In this document: piece after piece, positions 28,893 through 36,877 of the stretch
Position numbering within the stretch: the first letter of the stretch is position 1
Layout: every line of letters begins with the position of its first letter
Origin: JBGPTF01 sp041490445
GTDB taxonomy: Bacteria > Acidobacteriota > Terriglobia > Acidiferrales > UBA7541
Assembly (NCBI GenBank): GCA_041490445.1
Contig: JBGPTF010000017.1
Location: 16,780 to 80,779 of the forward strand
Direction: 5' to 3'
Length of the DNA: 64,000 nt
Notes under the pieces: generated by a model
Told to the model about the DNA's origin: nothing
The model's input: the letters and a program-made list of their open reading frames with translations, nothing else
Databases searched by the model: none
Position numbers and translations under genes: made by a program

Positions 28893-30044
28893 TCAATTTT
28901 GTGCGGAATGCTCAAGCGCGAGTGCTAATTGCGGTGAGTGCCATGCGGGCTGGCCGGGCGCGAGGGGGCGTGCGCCAAGCCCGTATTTTGCGCGGAGGGC
29001 GTTGACGCGGGCGGCAATTTCCTTCCGGTAGGCTTCTGGGGCATAGCCCGGGCGCGCATACCATTCACGATAGCACCGTGCGAGCTTCGGAAACTTCTCT
29101 TCGAGAAACGGCAGAAATTGTTTAAGCGAGGACGGCATCAGAAACAGGGCGCCGGCAGCAAACCATTGCGCGCCTGCATCGCGCGCGGCGCGCACGAGCG
29201 CGTCGAGGTCTTCTTCGCGGTCGGTGAGGCCGGGAAGCACCGGCATCGCAAACACGCCGACGGCGAGGCCGGCTTCGCGCAACTGCTTCACGGCGGCGAG
29301 TCTCAAATCCGGCCGCGGAGCGCGCGGTTCGAGCATTCGCGCAAGGCGCGGGCGCAAGGTGGTGATCGTCAGATTGATCGTCAGGGACGAGCGCGCCGCC
29401 AGCCGCACGAGCAGGTCGAGATCGCGTACCACCTGGTTCGATTTCGTCGTGATTGAGACGCTCAGGCCTTCCCGCTCGGCCATTTTTTCGAGGATGGCGC
29501 GCGTGGCGCCGAATTCACGCTCGGCAGGCTGATACGGATCCGTGGCGGTGCCGATCGCGATGTGCTCACCCCAGATCTTCTCCGTGTTGAGATCACGTGC
29601 GGCGAGGGCGCCGGCATCCTGCTTCACATAAATCTTGCGCTCGAATTCTCCGCCATCGAGCTCCATGTATTCGTGCGTGTAGCGCGCATAGCAGTAGCGG
29701 CAGCCGAACTCGCAGCCGCGATAGGGATTCACCGTCCAGCGGAACGGCACGCGCTCGGAATCACAGTGGTTCAGGATCGAGCGGGCGGGGAGCAGAAAAT
29801 ATTCGGTGTCGCGTTTGACATCGGCGCAGGGGGAGGAAGCGGCGAGGCGCGCAATGCCGACCAACCCTCGAGCGGGCTTCGAGCTCCCGTCAGGCACGGG
29901 AGTGGGCGATGAAGCGTCGCCGGAGGTCTGGTGAATGCCGAGGCGTTCGGCAAGGGGGAATAAGGAGAGGCTGGCTTGCTCCGCACGGCGGGAACGGCGC
30001 AGATTCGGCACCGGAGCCGCACGAAGTGTGGGTGAAGTGGCCAT
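28893..30044 (-). CDS. Radical SAM protein (SplB/PA0069-like)
   Basis: A 383-residue radical SAM enzyme. The cluster motif CEFGCRYCYARY (C-x3-C-x2-C) lies near residue 113 and is followed by THEYM and an IAIGTATDPYQPAE block, diagnostic of the spore-photoproduct-lyase-like branch widely annotated as 'PA0069 family'. The biological substrate of that branch is unknown. The ATG at 30044 is chosen because GAGG lies six bases before it; the frame opens at a TTG further upstream. The N-terminal 80 residues are low-complexity. It is divergent from the receiver-like gene. Confidence 0.85.
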   Translation of the reverse strand: MATSPTLRAAPVPNLRRSRRAEQASLSLFPLAERLGIHQTSGDASSPTPVPDGSSKPARGLVGIARLAASSPCADVKRDTEYFLLPARSILNHCDSERVPFRWTVNPYRGCEFGCRYCYARYTHEYMELDGGEFERKIYVKQDAGALAARDLNTEKIWGEHIAIGTATDPYQPAEREFGATRAILEKMAEREGLSVSITTKSNQVVRDLDLLVRLAARSSLTINLTITTLRPRLARMLEPRAPRPDLRLAAVKQLREAGLAVGVFAMPVLPGLTDREEDLDALVRAARDAGAQWFAAGALFLMPSSLKQFLPFLEEKFPKLARCYREWYARPGYAPEAYRKEIAARVNALRAKYGLGARPLAPGQPAWHSPQLALALEHSAQN

Positions 30045-30212
30045 TGAGAGCCTCGCCGCACAGGCCGGATGATATTCGCTTTTTATTCGCCATGTCAAGC
30101 CTTATTCTTCGCCCTGTATTCGCCCTGCGCTTCCCCACACAAGGCCCGGCCCCCTCCCCCGCGATTGCATCTTCGTGAGGCTATACTCGACGACAGCCCC
30201 CCAGGAGGCTTC

Positions 30213-30824
30213 GTGGAGGAAGTCGGGATTCTGATCATTGATGACGACGAGGTCAGTCAGGCCGCCTTGCGCCAGATCCTCGATTCGGAGGGCTGGCGCG
30301 TGCGCGTGGCGCCGCTGGTGAGCCAGGGCCTCGCAGAACTTTCCTCCGGCACATGGACGCTGGCAATCGTTAACGTGGCGCTGACGGGCCTGGACGGGCC
30401 TGCCTTCGCAACGTTCAAAGAGCTGGGGCAATCCGATGTCGCCGCCCCAAGCAGGAAGCGCCTACGCGTGCTGTTCCTGGTCCCGACGCTTGTGGCAAGC
30501 CTGGCCCAGCCCCTGCTCGAACGGGAACGGTTGCCATACGTGCTGAAGCCATTCCACCTGCACGATTTTCTGGAGAAGGTCAGCGATTTGCTTCTCGAAG
30601 CGCAGGCCATCCTGAAGCCGATCCGCCAGATGCAGGCCGAGCCGCTGGCTTCCGAGCGCCGCCAGAAAGAGCGCCGGTCCGGCAAGGATAGCCGAGGGTC
30701 GGCGATGTTCGCTTCCCGTGCGGACTATCAGATGACCGAGGAAGAAATCGCCGAGTACGAGAAGCAAGAAGAGGAAGAGCGCAAGAAGAGGTCAAAGCGC
30801 GGGAAAGAGTCGGGAAGGCCCTGA
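30213..30824 (+). CDS. Degenerate receiver-domain protein
   Basis: A 203-residue protein whose first 130 residues form a CheY-like receiver: the acidic pocket IIDDDE is near residue 8 and the conserved Lys is in YVLKPF near 113. The expected phospho-acceptor Asp after the third strand is replaced by Asn (AIVNVAL), so normal phosphorylation is unlikely. The C-terminal 70 residues are highly charged (repeated E and K/R blocks) and probably disordered or helical. AGGAGG precedes the GTG start at 30213. It could act as a constitutive adaptor. No kinase is adjacent. Confidence 0.7.
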   Translation: MEEVGILIIDDDEVSQAALRQILDSEGWRVRVAPLVSQGLAELSSGTWTLAIVNVALTGLDGPAFATFKELGQSDVAAPSRKRLRVLFLVPTLVASLAQPLLERERLPYVLKPFHLHDFLEKVSDLLLEAQAILKPIRQMQAEPLASERRQKERRSGKDSRGSAMFASRADYQMTEEEIAEYEKQEEEERKKRSKRGKESGRP

Positions 30825-30836
30825 GCACCTCGCCCT

Positions 30837-32180
30837 TCAGTTCTTGTTCAGCCGTTCATCCAGCAGCAGCACTGTCCGGTAAAGAATTTCTGCTCCGTTC
30901 GCCACATCCTTCCAGGATGTGAATTCGCGCGGCGAATGGCTGATGCCGCCGCGGCTGGGCACGAAAATCATTCCGATGGGCGCATATCGCGCGACGTTTT
31001 GAGCATCGTGCCCCGCGCCGCTGGGCATGTCCAGCGTCGCAAGCCCCGCCGACTGCGCCGCGTCGTGAATGGCCACGCGGAAAGCCGGGTCTGTGAATGC
31101 CGGCTCGTCAGCGCTGAGCGGCGTACACGAGATAGCAACGTTCTCTTCGCGCGCGATAGCCGCGAAGTGACTCTCGATGCGTCCCCAGATGCGCGCGACC
31201 TTCGCCGAATCAAGATCGCGCAGCTCCACGGAAAATTCCACGCGCCCGGGAATGATGTTCCGCGCGCCCGGTTCCACTTTCATCTGGCCGACGGTGCCGA
31301 CCTGGGGGCCCGGCTCGGCGCGCACTTCTTCGCGCACAGCGAGGACAGCGCGCGCTGCAGCGGCGAGCGCGTCCTGACGGCGATTCATCGGCGTGGTGCC
31401 GGCATGATTGGCAAACCCCGTCGCAACACAGGTCCACCTGCGAATGCCCACGATTCCCTGCACCACGCCAATGAGGATTCTCGCCTCGTCGAGGACGGCA
31501 CCTTGCTCGATGTGCAGTTCCACATAGCCCGCCACGGTTCCCGGCCGAATCTTCGCTTCGGAGAACTGTGCAGGGTCCTGCCCGTAGCGGCGCAGCCAGT
31601 CGGTGAGCGACTGCCCCTCCTCATCGCGCCGCTCGAGCATCTTCGGATCGATCAGGCCTGCCGCTGCCCCCGAGCCGAACAGACCGATTCCAAAATGGTG
31701 GCCCTCTTCATTTGTCCAGATGACCGCTTCGAGTGGATGCCGGGTCTTCACGCCGCGCTCCGCCAGCGCGCGGAGCACTTCGATGGCGCTCAGGCTGCCC
31801 ACATCGCCATCGAAGTTTCCGCCGTGCGGAACCGAATCGATGTGCGAGCCGAAGAGAATGGCCGGCAGGTTCTCTGTGCCCTCGCGCCGGGCAAAGATGT
31901 TGCCTACCGGATCAACGCGGACGGCCAGCCCCGCCGCGCGCATCAGGCCCATCACGTACTCGCGCGCAGCCATCTCTTCACTGGAAAACGCCAGCCGCGT
32001 GACGCCACCCTCGGGGTTGCGCCCGAATTCACTCAGCCTCTCGAGCGACTGCTGGAGACGCTGGGCATTCACGTGAAGGTCGTTCCCTGCATTCGCAGCC
32101 TTTTCCTGGCCGGCAAGCTGCCTCGACGGCGTCGCGACGGCCAAGAGCGATAGAGCGAGAAGAGTCCATAGGTTTCGCAT
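30837..32180 (-). CDS. Secreted M20-family amidohydrolase (N-carbamoyl amino acid hydrolase/allantoate amidohydrolase type)
   Basis: A 447-residue zinc hydrolase. Metal ligands are recognisable: GSHIDSVPHGGNFDGDVG (near 125), NEEGHHFG with the catalytic Glu pair, HIEQG, and a late GAGHDAQN. These fit the hydantoinase/carbamoylase branch, which cleaves carbamoyl or ureido groups from amino acids or allantoate. Unusually it starts with a signal peptide (about 1-24), whereas characterised relatives are cytosolic. The ATG at 32180 has GAGG upstream. It diverges from the ARPP-1-like gene, the two 5' ends lying about 125 bases apart. Confidence 0.85.
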   Translation of the reverse strand: MRNLWTLLALSLLAVATPSRQLAGQEKAANAGNDLHVNAQRLQQSLERLSEFGRNPEGGVTRLAFSSEEMAAREYVMGLMRAAGLAVRVDPVGNIFARREGTENLPAILFGSHIDSVPHGGNFDGDVGSLSAIEVLRALAERGVKTRHPLEAVIWTNEEGHHFGIGLFGSGAAAGLIDPKMLERRDEEGQSLTDWLRRYGQDPAQFSEAKIRPGTVAGYVELHIEQGAVLDEARILIGVVQGIVGIRRWTCVATGFANHAGTTPMNRRQDALAAAARAVLAVREEVRAEPGPQVGTVGQMKVEPGARNIIPGRVEFSVELRDLDSAKVARIWGRIESHFAAIAREENVAISCTPLSADEPAFTDPAFRVAIHDAAQSAGLATLDMPSGAGHDAQNVARYAPIGMIFVPSRGGISHSPREFTSWKDVANGAEILYRTVLLLDERLNKN

Positions 32181-32304
32181 GGTTGCCTCGGGAAACCCGG
32201 AGTCTGCCATACCCCCGGAAACCCTGCAAGAAAATGCAGCTTCGCCGTTCAAAGACCAAGCGCCCGAGATGCGGGCGCAAGATTCAGGCAATCAGGAGGA
32301 AGTT

Positions 32305-33471
32305 ATGCAAGGCATTTACGAAGGTTGGCAGAATCACGGGGGGCTGGCGGCACTGGCCACGCTGGCCGTGTTTGGCCTGTCGTTCATGGGGCTTGGTTTT
32401 ACGAGCGGCACGGCACGCGTCGAAGCCGGGGGCCAAAACTGGCGGATCGTCGAGCCGGTGACGTACGAGAATTTACGTGTTTTCCCGATCGTTTCGAGCC
32501 AGTCTGCCGATACGAGCGCGTTTCTCACGCTCGACGAAGCGCTCGCTGCAGGCGATGCGGTGGTGACCGAGCAAGGAAGCGACATTCTGCGCCGCACACG
32601 AGATGGGAGACCTGCAGGAGGCCCGGCGCCATGGCAGGGCGACGGCGCGCAAGTGAACCAACTCGTCCTGATGAATCGCAGCAAGAAGCTGCTCATCTTG
32701 CTGGCCGGCGAAGTGATCTCCGGCGGCAAGCAGGATCGCGTCATCGGAAAGGACCGGATCGTTCCAGTAGGCGCGGAGCCCCTGCCGCTCGATGTCTTCT
32801 GCGTCGAGCACGGCCGGTGGAATGTCGCCTCCACCAAGTTTGCCGCGGCGAAGATGATGGCTCATCCGAGCGTGCGTGAACGCGTCGCGGTGGACCAGAA
32901 TCAGAGCGAGGTTTGGGCGGCGGTCCGCAGCGGAACCACAGTGGCGATGGCCTCTCCGCATCCCGGCGCAGAAGCTCCGGCGCTTTCTCCGAGAGTCCTC
33001 GCGGACCTGGCGCAGGATGTGGCACCAACGGGCTCGTACGTAAAGCTCTATGGATCTCGCCAGGTCTCAGGCTCGGTCGAAAACTTTGCGAACGAGATGG
33101 AAAAGCGATTTGCGCGGGCGACGTCGAACCTGAAAGGCGAACACGTCGTTGGCGTGGTCGTGGCGTACGGCGGCGAAGTGGCGTGGGGCGATGTCTTCGC
33201 CTCTCCGCAGCTCTTCGAGGGCTATTGGCCGAAACTGCTGCGCAGCTTCGTCGTCGAGGCCCTGGCGCGGCCGGAATTGAAGGAGCGCGCATCGGTGGAA
33301 GACGCGCGGGAATTTCTCGCGCGAAATGGTGGCCACGAAAAGGTGGAAAGCGAGCCGGGCGTGTATCGCTGGCTCGAGCGGACGGAGGGCCATTTCGCGG
33401 AAATCGAATTGACCGCCCTTGCGCCGAAGACGATGACGCTGCACTGGCTCAAAGTATTGCGGACAAATTAA
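32305..33471 (+). CDS. ARPP-1/DUF6569-like protein with N-terminal membrane segment
   Basis: A 388-residue protein. Residues about 14-36 form a hydrophobic segment that should be a signal anchor. The rest resembles the ARPP-1 (DUF6569) domain: ENLRVFPIVS, LDEALAAGDAVVTE, LVLMNRSKKLLILLAGEV, GGKQDRVI and FCVEHGRW. The domain's biochemical role is unknown; I recall it from defence-island and stress-protein contexts elsewhere, but none of those partners is here. AGGAGGA precedes the ATG at 32305. The frame is open further upstream but overlaps the M20 gene start. Confidence 0.7.
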   Translation: MQGIYEGWQNHGGLAALATLAVFGLSFMGLGFTSGTARVEAGGQNWRIVEPVTYENLRVFPIVSSQSADTSAFLTLDEALAAGDAVVTEQGSDILRRTRDGRPAGGPAPWQGDGAQVNQLVLMNRSKKLLILLAGEVISGGKQDRVIGKDRIVPVGAEPLPLDVFCVEHGRWNVASTKFAAAKMMAHPSVRERVAVDQNQSEVWAAVRSGTTVAMASPHPGAEAPALSPRVLADLAQDVAPTGSYVKLYGSRQVSGSVENFANEMEKRFARATSNLKGEHVVGVVVAYGGEVAWGDVFASPQLFEGYWPKLLRSFVVEALARPELKERASVEDAREFLARNGGHEKVESEPGVYRWLERTEGHFAEIELTALAPKTMTLHWLKVLRTN

Positions 33472-33546
33472 CTCCGCACAGCGGGACGGCCCGAAGAATC
33501 TCTCTTGAGAATGCGCGCCGGAGCGAAACCTTACCGCTCCTGATCC

Positions 33547-34056
33547 CTAACGCGCCGACGCCGAAGCTTGCTGCCCAGACCAGCGACGAACCTGGCTCCT
33601 GTCGCTCGTCGCAGCGAGCAATTCAGCAATGGTTTTGTTCAGAACGGGATGATGTAGCGCCGGTGCGAGTTCGCAGAGGGGGACGAGGACAAAGCGCCGG
33701 TCGGCGATGCGGGGATGAGGGATTTCCAGATCCGGAGCGCGGACGACGCTAGATCCAAAGAACAGGATATCCAGATCAATCCCGCGCGGGCCGCGCGGAA
33801 CCGTGCGGCGGCGGCCTATGAAACGTTCGAGCTCGCGCAAGGCGTGGAGAAGCTGGCGCGGCATTCGATCCGTTTCCCCTGCGACGACGCAATTCAGGAA
33901 CCAGCCCTGCGCGCGAAAATCCACCGGCTCGGTGGCGTAGAGCGACGAGCGCCGCGCGACGCGCACGCCGCAGCCGGGGAGGCCATCGATCGCGCGCGTG
34001 ATGTTCTGCTCGCGATCGCCAATGTTGGAGCCAAGTGAAAGATAAACTGTCTTCAT
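33547..34056 (-). CDS. folK: HPPK: 6-hydroxymethyl-7,8-dihydropterin pyrophosphokinase
   Basis: A 169-residue FolK of the folate pathway, transferring pyrophosphate from ATP to hydroxymethyl-dihydropterin. SLGSNIGDRE opens the protein, and the signature RGPRGIDLDILFFG (about 88-101) contains the two Mg-binding Asp residues. IPHPRIADRRFVLVPL follows. Its ATG overlaps the ruvB stop (TGATG), so translation is coupled. Folate genes are often elsewhere; here folK closes a ruv operon. Confidence 0.95.
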   Translation of the reverse strand: MKTVYLSLGSNIGDREQNITRAIDGLPGCGVRVARRSSLYATEPVDFRAQGWFLNCVVAGETDRMPRQLLHALRELERFIGRRRTVPRGPRGIDLDILFFGSSVVRAPDLEIPHPRIADRRFVLVPLCELAPALHHPVLNKTIAELLAATSDRSQVRRWSGQQASASAR

Positions 34057-35096
34057 CAGAACAATTGAGGCTGGCGGCGGGGCTCTTCGAGACCGAAATG
34101 CTTGTAGGCCAGTGCGGTGGCCATGCGGCCGCGCTGCGTGCGGTCGAGCAAGCCGAGCTGCATAAGATACGGCTCATAAATTTCTTCGATTGCGTCTTCC
34201 TCTTCGCTCAGTGAAGCAGCAATCGTATTTAGGCCGACCGGGCCGCCGCCGTATTTCTGGATGATCGTGAGCATCAGGTTGCGGTCCACTTCATCGAGGC
34301 CGTGTTCATCCACACCGAGCATGCCGAGGGCTTCGCGAGCAACTTCGAGCGTGGCGCGGCCCTGGGCGCGAACTTCGGCGAAATCGCGGACGCGGCGGAG
34401 CAGACGATTGGCCACGCGCGGCGTGCCGCGGCTGCGCCGCGCGATTTCGTGTGCGGCTGCTTCGTCCACCGCGATGCCGAGGATTTTCGCCGAGCGCTGA
34501 ACGATTTCGAAAAGATCAGCCGGGGTATAAAAATCGAGCCGGTGGACGATGCCGAAGCGCGACCGCAGCGGCGCCATGATGAGCCCGGCGCGGGTGGTAG
34601 CGCCGACGAGCGTGAACTTATTGAGCTGGTACGGATGCACGCGCGCGCCCGCTCCCTGCCCGATGATCAGGTCGATCCGGTAATCCTCCATTGCGGGATA
34701 AAGAATCTCCTCAAGCGCTGGCTGCAGGCGGTGAATTTCGTCCAGGAAGAAAAGATCGCGCAATTCGAGCGCGGTGAGGACCGCGGTCAGATCGCCCTTG
34801 CGCTCGAGCAATGGGCCGGAACTCGTCTTGATCGCCACGCCCAGTTCGTTGGCCAAGATTTGTGCGAGCGTCGTCTTGCCCAGCCCCGGCGGGCCGTAGA
34901 GCAGGACGTGGTCGAGCGCTTCGCCGCGGCTCTTCGCCGCTTCAATCGCGATCGCAAGATTCTCTTTCACGCGCAACTGGCCGATGAAATCGCCCAGCCG
35001 CTTCGGGCGGACGCTCGCCTCGATACGCGCGTCCTCCTCGAACGCCTGGCCGGAAATGATGCGCTGCTTCGGTTGTGCCATGCGCGGTTCGCTCAC
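34056..35096 (-). CDS. ruvB: Holliday junction branch-migration helicase RuvB
   Basis: A 346-residue AAA+ motor that drives branch migration with RuvA. It shows RPKRLGDFIGQ, Walker A GPPGLGKTTLAQ (near 69), Walker B FLDEIHRL, sensor 1 GATTRAG, the arginine finger region RSRFGIVHRLDFY, and the C-terminal winged helix. The GTG start (35096) overlaps the preceding stop as GTGA; an ATG five codons in is an alternative. It is flanked by the ABM gene and folK. Confidence 0.97.
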   Translation of the reverse strand: MSEPRMAQPKQRIISGQAFEEDARIEASVRPKRLGDFIGQLRVKENLAIAIEAAKSRGEALDHVLLYGPPGLGKTTLAQILANELGVAIKTSSGPLLERKGDLTAVLTALELRDLFFLDEIHRLQPALEEILYPAMEDYRIDLIIGQGAGARVHPYQLNKFTLVGATTRAGLIMAPLRSRFGIVHRLDFYTPADLFEIVQRSAKILGIAVDEAAAHEIARRSRGTPRVANRLLRRVRDFAEVRAQGRATLEVAREALGMLGVDEHGLDEVDRNLMLTIIQKYGGGPVGLNTIAASLSEEEDAIEEIYEPYLMQLGLLDRTQRGRMATALAYKHFGLEEPRRQPQLF

Positions 35097-35392
35097 AATA
35101 CCTCAAACGCGCCGATGCGGCGCTCCGAATCCGTAAAGGCTTCGCAGGTGCGGTCCAGTTGCTCGAATTCGGATGCGAAATTCTTTCTCATTGTGTGGTA
35201 CAGCTCCGGCGAATCCCATGAATCAACCGTGAGATACCGGACCGGCTGTTCGGCGTCGCGCAGCAGGACGGTGCCGAGATAGCCGGGGCTTTTCACGAAG
35301 AGCGCCGCCCAGGCCCCCAAGCTGGAATAATAGCGCTCAAATTCGGCGATTTTCTCTTTCTTGGGGAGAAACTCCCAGACGTACTGAATCAC
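35093..35392 (-). CDS. ABM/NIPSNAP-like small protein
   Basis: A 99-residue protein with a dimeric ferredoxin-like (antibiotic biosynthesis monooxygenase-like) pattern: an opening strand IQYVWEF, the helix around EFERYYSSLGAWAALF, strands GYLGTVLL and RYLTVDSWDS, and a final helix. The catalytic function, if any, is unknown. A GTG at 35392 is selected because GGAGG lies five bases upstream and it avoids overlap with ruvA; the longer open frame reaches 35458. It lies inside the ruv operon, 16 bases after ruvA and overlapping ruvB by four bases. Confidence 0.7.
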   Translation of the reverse strand: MIQYVWEFLPKKEKIAEFERYYSSLGAWAALFVKSPGYLGTVLLRDAEQPVRYLTVDSWDSPELYHTMRKNFASEFEQLDRTCEAFTDSERRIGAFEVL

Positions 35393-35408
35393 CAGCGCCT
35401 CCAGGCCT

Positions 35409-36041
35409 TCAACCCTCGCCGCGTGCGGCACGCGCGCTTTTCTGTGCCGCTGGGCCACTCAGCAATTGCAGCGCGCTGCGGAGCAACCCCTCGAACGCCC
35501 GGGGCGCCCCGTCTGTTCGCGCTTGCTCCACCGCCTGCTCCACGACCCGGCGGTCGTAGCCGAGATTGAGGAGGGCGGACGTAACGTCGTCTTCCACCTG
35601 CGTGGGCGTTGCGGGCCGCGCGGTTTCAGACACTTCCACAGCGGCAAGCTTGTCGCGCAATTCGACCACGATGCGCTCGGCCGTCTTGCGGCCAACGCCG
35701 GGGATGCGCACGAGTTGCGCCAAATCATTCCGCCGGATGGCCGGCACCAACTCGTCCAGATTCATTCCGGAGAGAATTTTCAGAGCGAGGCTCGGCCCCA
35801 CCCCGGACGCGGTGAGCAGCAACTCGAAACATTGTTTCTCGCGTGCCGTCAGGAAGCCGTACAGCGAGAGCTGATCCTCACGAAGGTGAGTATGGATGAG
35901 AAGCGTGATGTCGGAATGCAAGCCGCCCAGGCATGCGAATGTCGAAAGCGGAATCTGCACCTGGTAACCGACCCCGGCCACGTCAACGAGGATCAGGTTC
36001 GGGCGCTTCTCAACGAGCTTGCCGCGGAGCGATCCAATCAT
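35409..36041 (-). CDS. ruvA: Holliday junction DNA-binding protein RuvA
   Basis: A 210-residue RuvA that binds four-way junctions and loads RuvB. Domain I (about 1-62) is an OB fold opening with MIGSLRG; domain II (about 65-140) has two helix-hairpin-helix motifs including IPGVGRKTAERIV; domain III (about 155-200) contacts RuvB and contains LLNLGYDRR. Length is normal for the family. It is first in ruvA-ABM-ruvB-folK. A perfect palindrome lies 29 bases upstream of its start. Confidence 0.97.
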   Translation of the reverse strand: MIGSLRGKLVEKRPNLILVDVAGVGYQVQIPLSTFACLGGLHSDITLLIHTHLREDQLSLYGFLTAREKQCFELLLTASGVGPSLALKILSGMNLDELVPAIRRNDLAQLVRIPGVGRKTAERIVVELRDKLAAVEVSETARPATPTQVEDDVTSALLNLGYDRRVVEQAVEQARTDGAPRAFEGLLRSALQLLSGPAAQKSARAARGEG

Positions 36042-36069
36042 GACTCACGCACCGTTCGCTGGTGGGGCG

Positions 36070-36088
36070 CATTCCAATAATTGGAATG
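36070..36088. promoter_or_regulatory. 19-bp perfect palindrome upstream of ruvA, candidate operator
   Basis: CATTCCAAT-A-ATTGGAATG is a perfect inverted repeat with 9-bp arms, placed 29-47 bases upstream of the ruvA ATG. The position suits a repressor site over the promoter or leader. It does not resemble the classical E. coli LexA box. Confidence 0.45.
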
Positions 36089-36357
36089 ACCCCAAATTAT
36101 CCCTCCGAAGAATCGGCGGGCAACCGCCTGTTGTGTGAGGGAAAGTGCGTGAACCAAATCGGGCACCGTCTCGTTTTGCAACACGAACAATCCTCGCAAC
36201 ACGTTGCAGTGTGCAAGTGATGATGCAGCACGCTTCGAAGCGTGTCAACGCGCATCGAGTAGAACCTTGTAAAAATCAGGGAACATCGAGCTACCTCTTC
36301 GCCTAGTCGAACGTCAAAGGAAATGAGGGGCGCTCGTGGGAAGAGGAGGAAATCAAC
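36089..36357. other. Non-coding intergenic region rich in inverted repeats
   Basis: Together with the preceding palindrome this makes a 316-base gap between ruvA and the small secreted-protein gene, with no credible ORF. It holds a perfect 16-bp palindrome CACGCTTC/GAAGCGTG (36229-36244), GCAAC-AC-GTTGC (36196-36207) and TTGCA-N3-TGCAA (36204-36216). These may be regulator sites or a structured RNA; no known RNA family was recognised. Confidence 0.4.
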
Positions 36358-36711
36358 ATGTCGCGTGAAATGCTGTACCGCACCATGACGGCGGCGCTGG
36401 CTCTGGCCCTGGTTCTGCCATTGCTGGCTACTCCGGCGCTCGCAAAAAACAGTTCGGGGGTCGTTAAGACGTCCATCACGCTCGCTGTTCCTGCTTCTCT
36501 GGGAGGCATGTCCCTGAAGGCAGGCCGGTACAGCGTGATCACCGATGGTTCCAAGGTCACGCTGAAACAAGAGGGCAAGGTCGTCGCCGAAGCACCGGCC
36601 CAGTGGGCAGACGCGAAAGAGAAGTTTGATGCAAGCGGCGTTGTGATCGACGGAAATGACATCCGCGAAATCCGCTTTGGCGGCCAGGCACGCTATCTCG
36701 TGATCCGCTGA
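36358..36711 (+). CDS. Small secreted protein of unknown function
   Basis: A 117-residue exported protein. Residues 1-29 form a clear signal peptide (ending TPALA). The mature part reads as a small beta domain: VKTSITLAVPASLGGMSLKAG-like opening, then YSVITDG, KVTLKQEGKV, and a final YLVIR. The AxxLKAGxYxV pattern recalls short Acidobacteria proteins sometimes labelled DUF2911-like, but I cannot place it firmly. AGAGGAGGAAATC precedes the ATG. A hairpin follows the gene. Confidence 0.6.
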   Translation: MSREMLYRTMTAALALALVLPLLATPALAKNSSGVVKTSITLAVPASLGGMSLKAGRYSVITDGSKVTLKQEGKVVAEAPAQWADAKEKFDASGVVIDGNDIREIRFGGQARYLVIR

Positions 36712-36745
36712 AACGCGTCCTACGCCCCCTCGTAGGACAAGCCAG

Positions 36746-36774
36746 GGACGGGCGGCAGCCTACGCCGCCCGTCC
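36746..36774 (+). terminator. Stem-loop after the small secreted-protein gene
   Basis: A perfect 11-bp stem (GGACGGGCGGC / GCCGCCCGTCC) with a 7-base loop begins 34 bases after the stop. No strong T tract follows, so it may be a weak terminator or an mRNA-protecting hairpin. Confidence 0.5.
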
Positions 36775-36877
36775 GAATCCTTCAAACTTCGAATCCGGCC
36801 AAATTGGGAGTTGGTCACCGCACCATCCGCATGTTATTTCTGGGGAAACTCGTAAACCAGTTTGAAGGAGAACCTGC

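Noticed and set aside
30936..32153. Plus-strand open frame of 405 codons opposite the M20 hydrolase
   Set aside because: The opposite strand has all the zinc-site motifs; this frame is a composition artefact.
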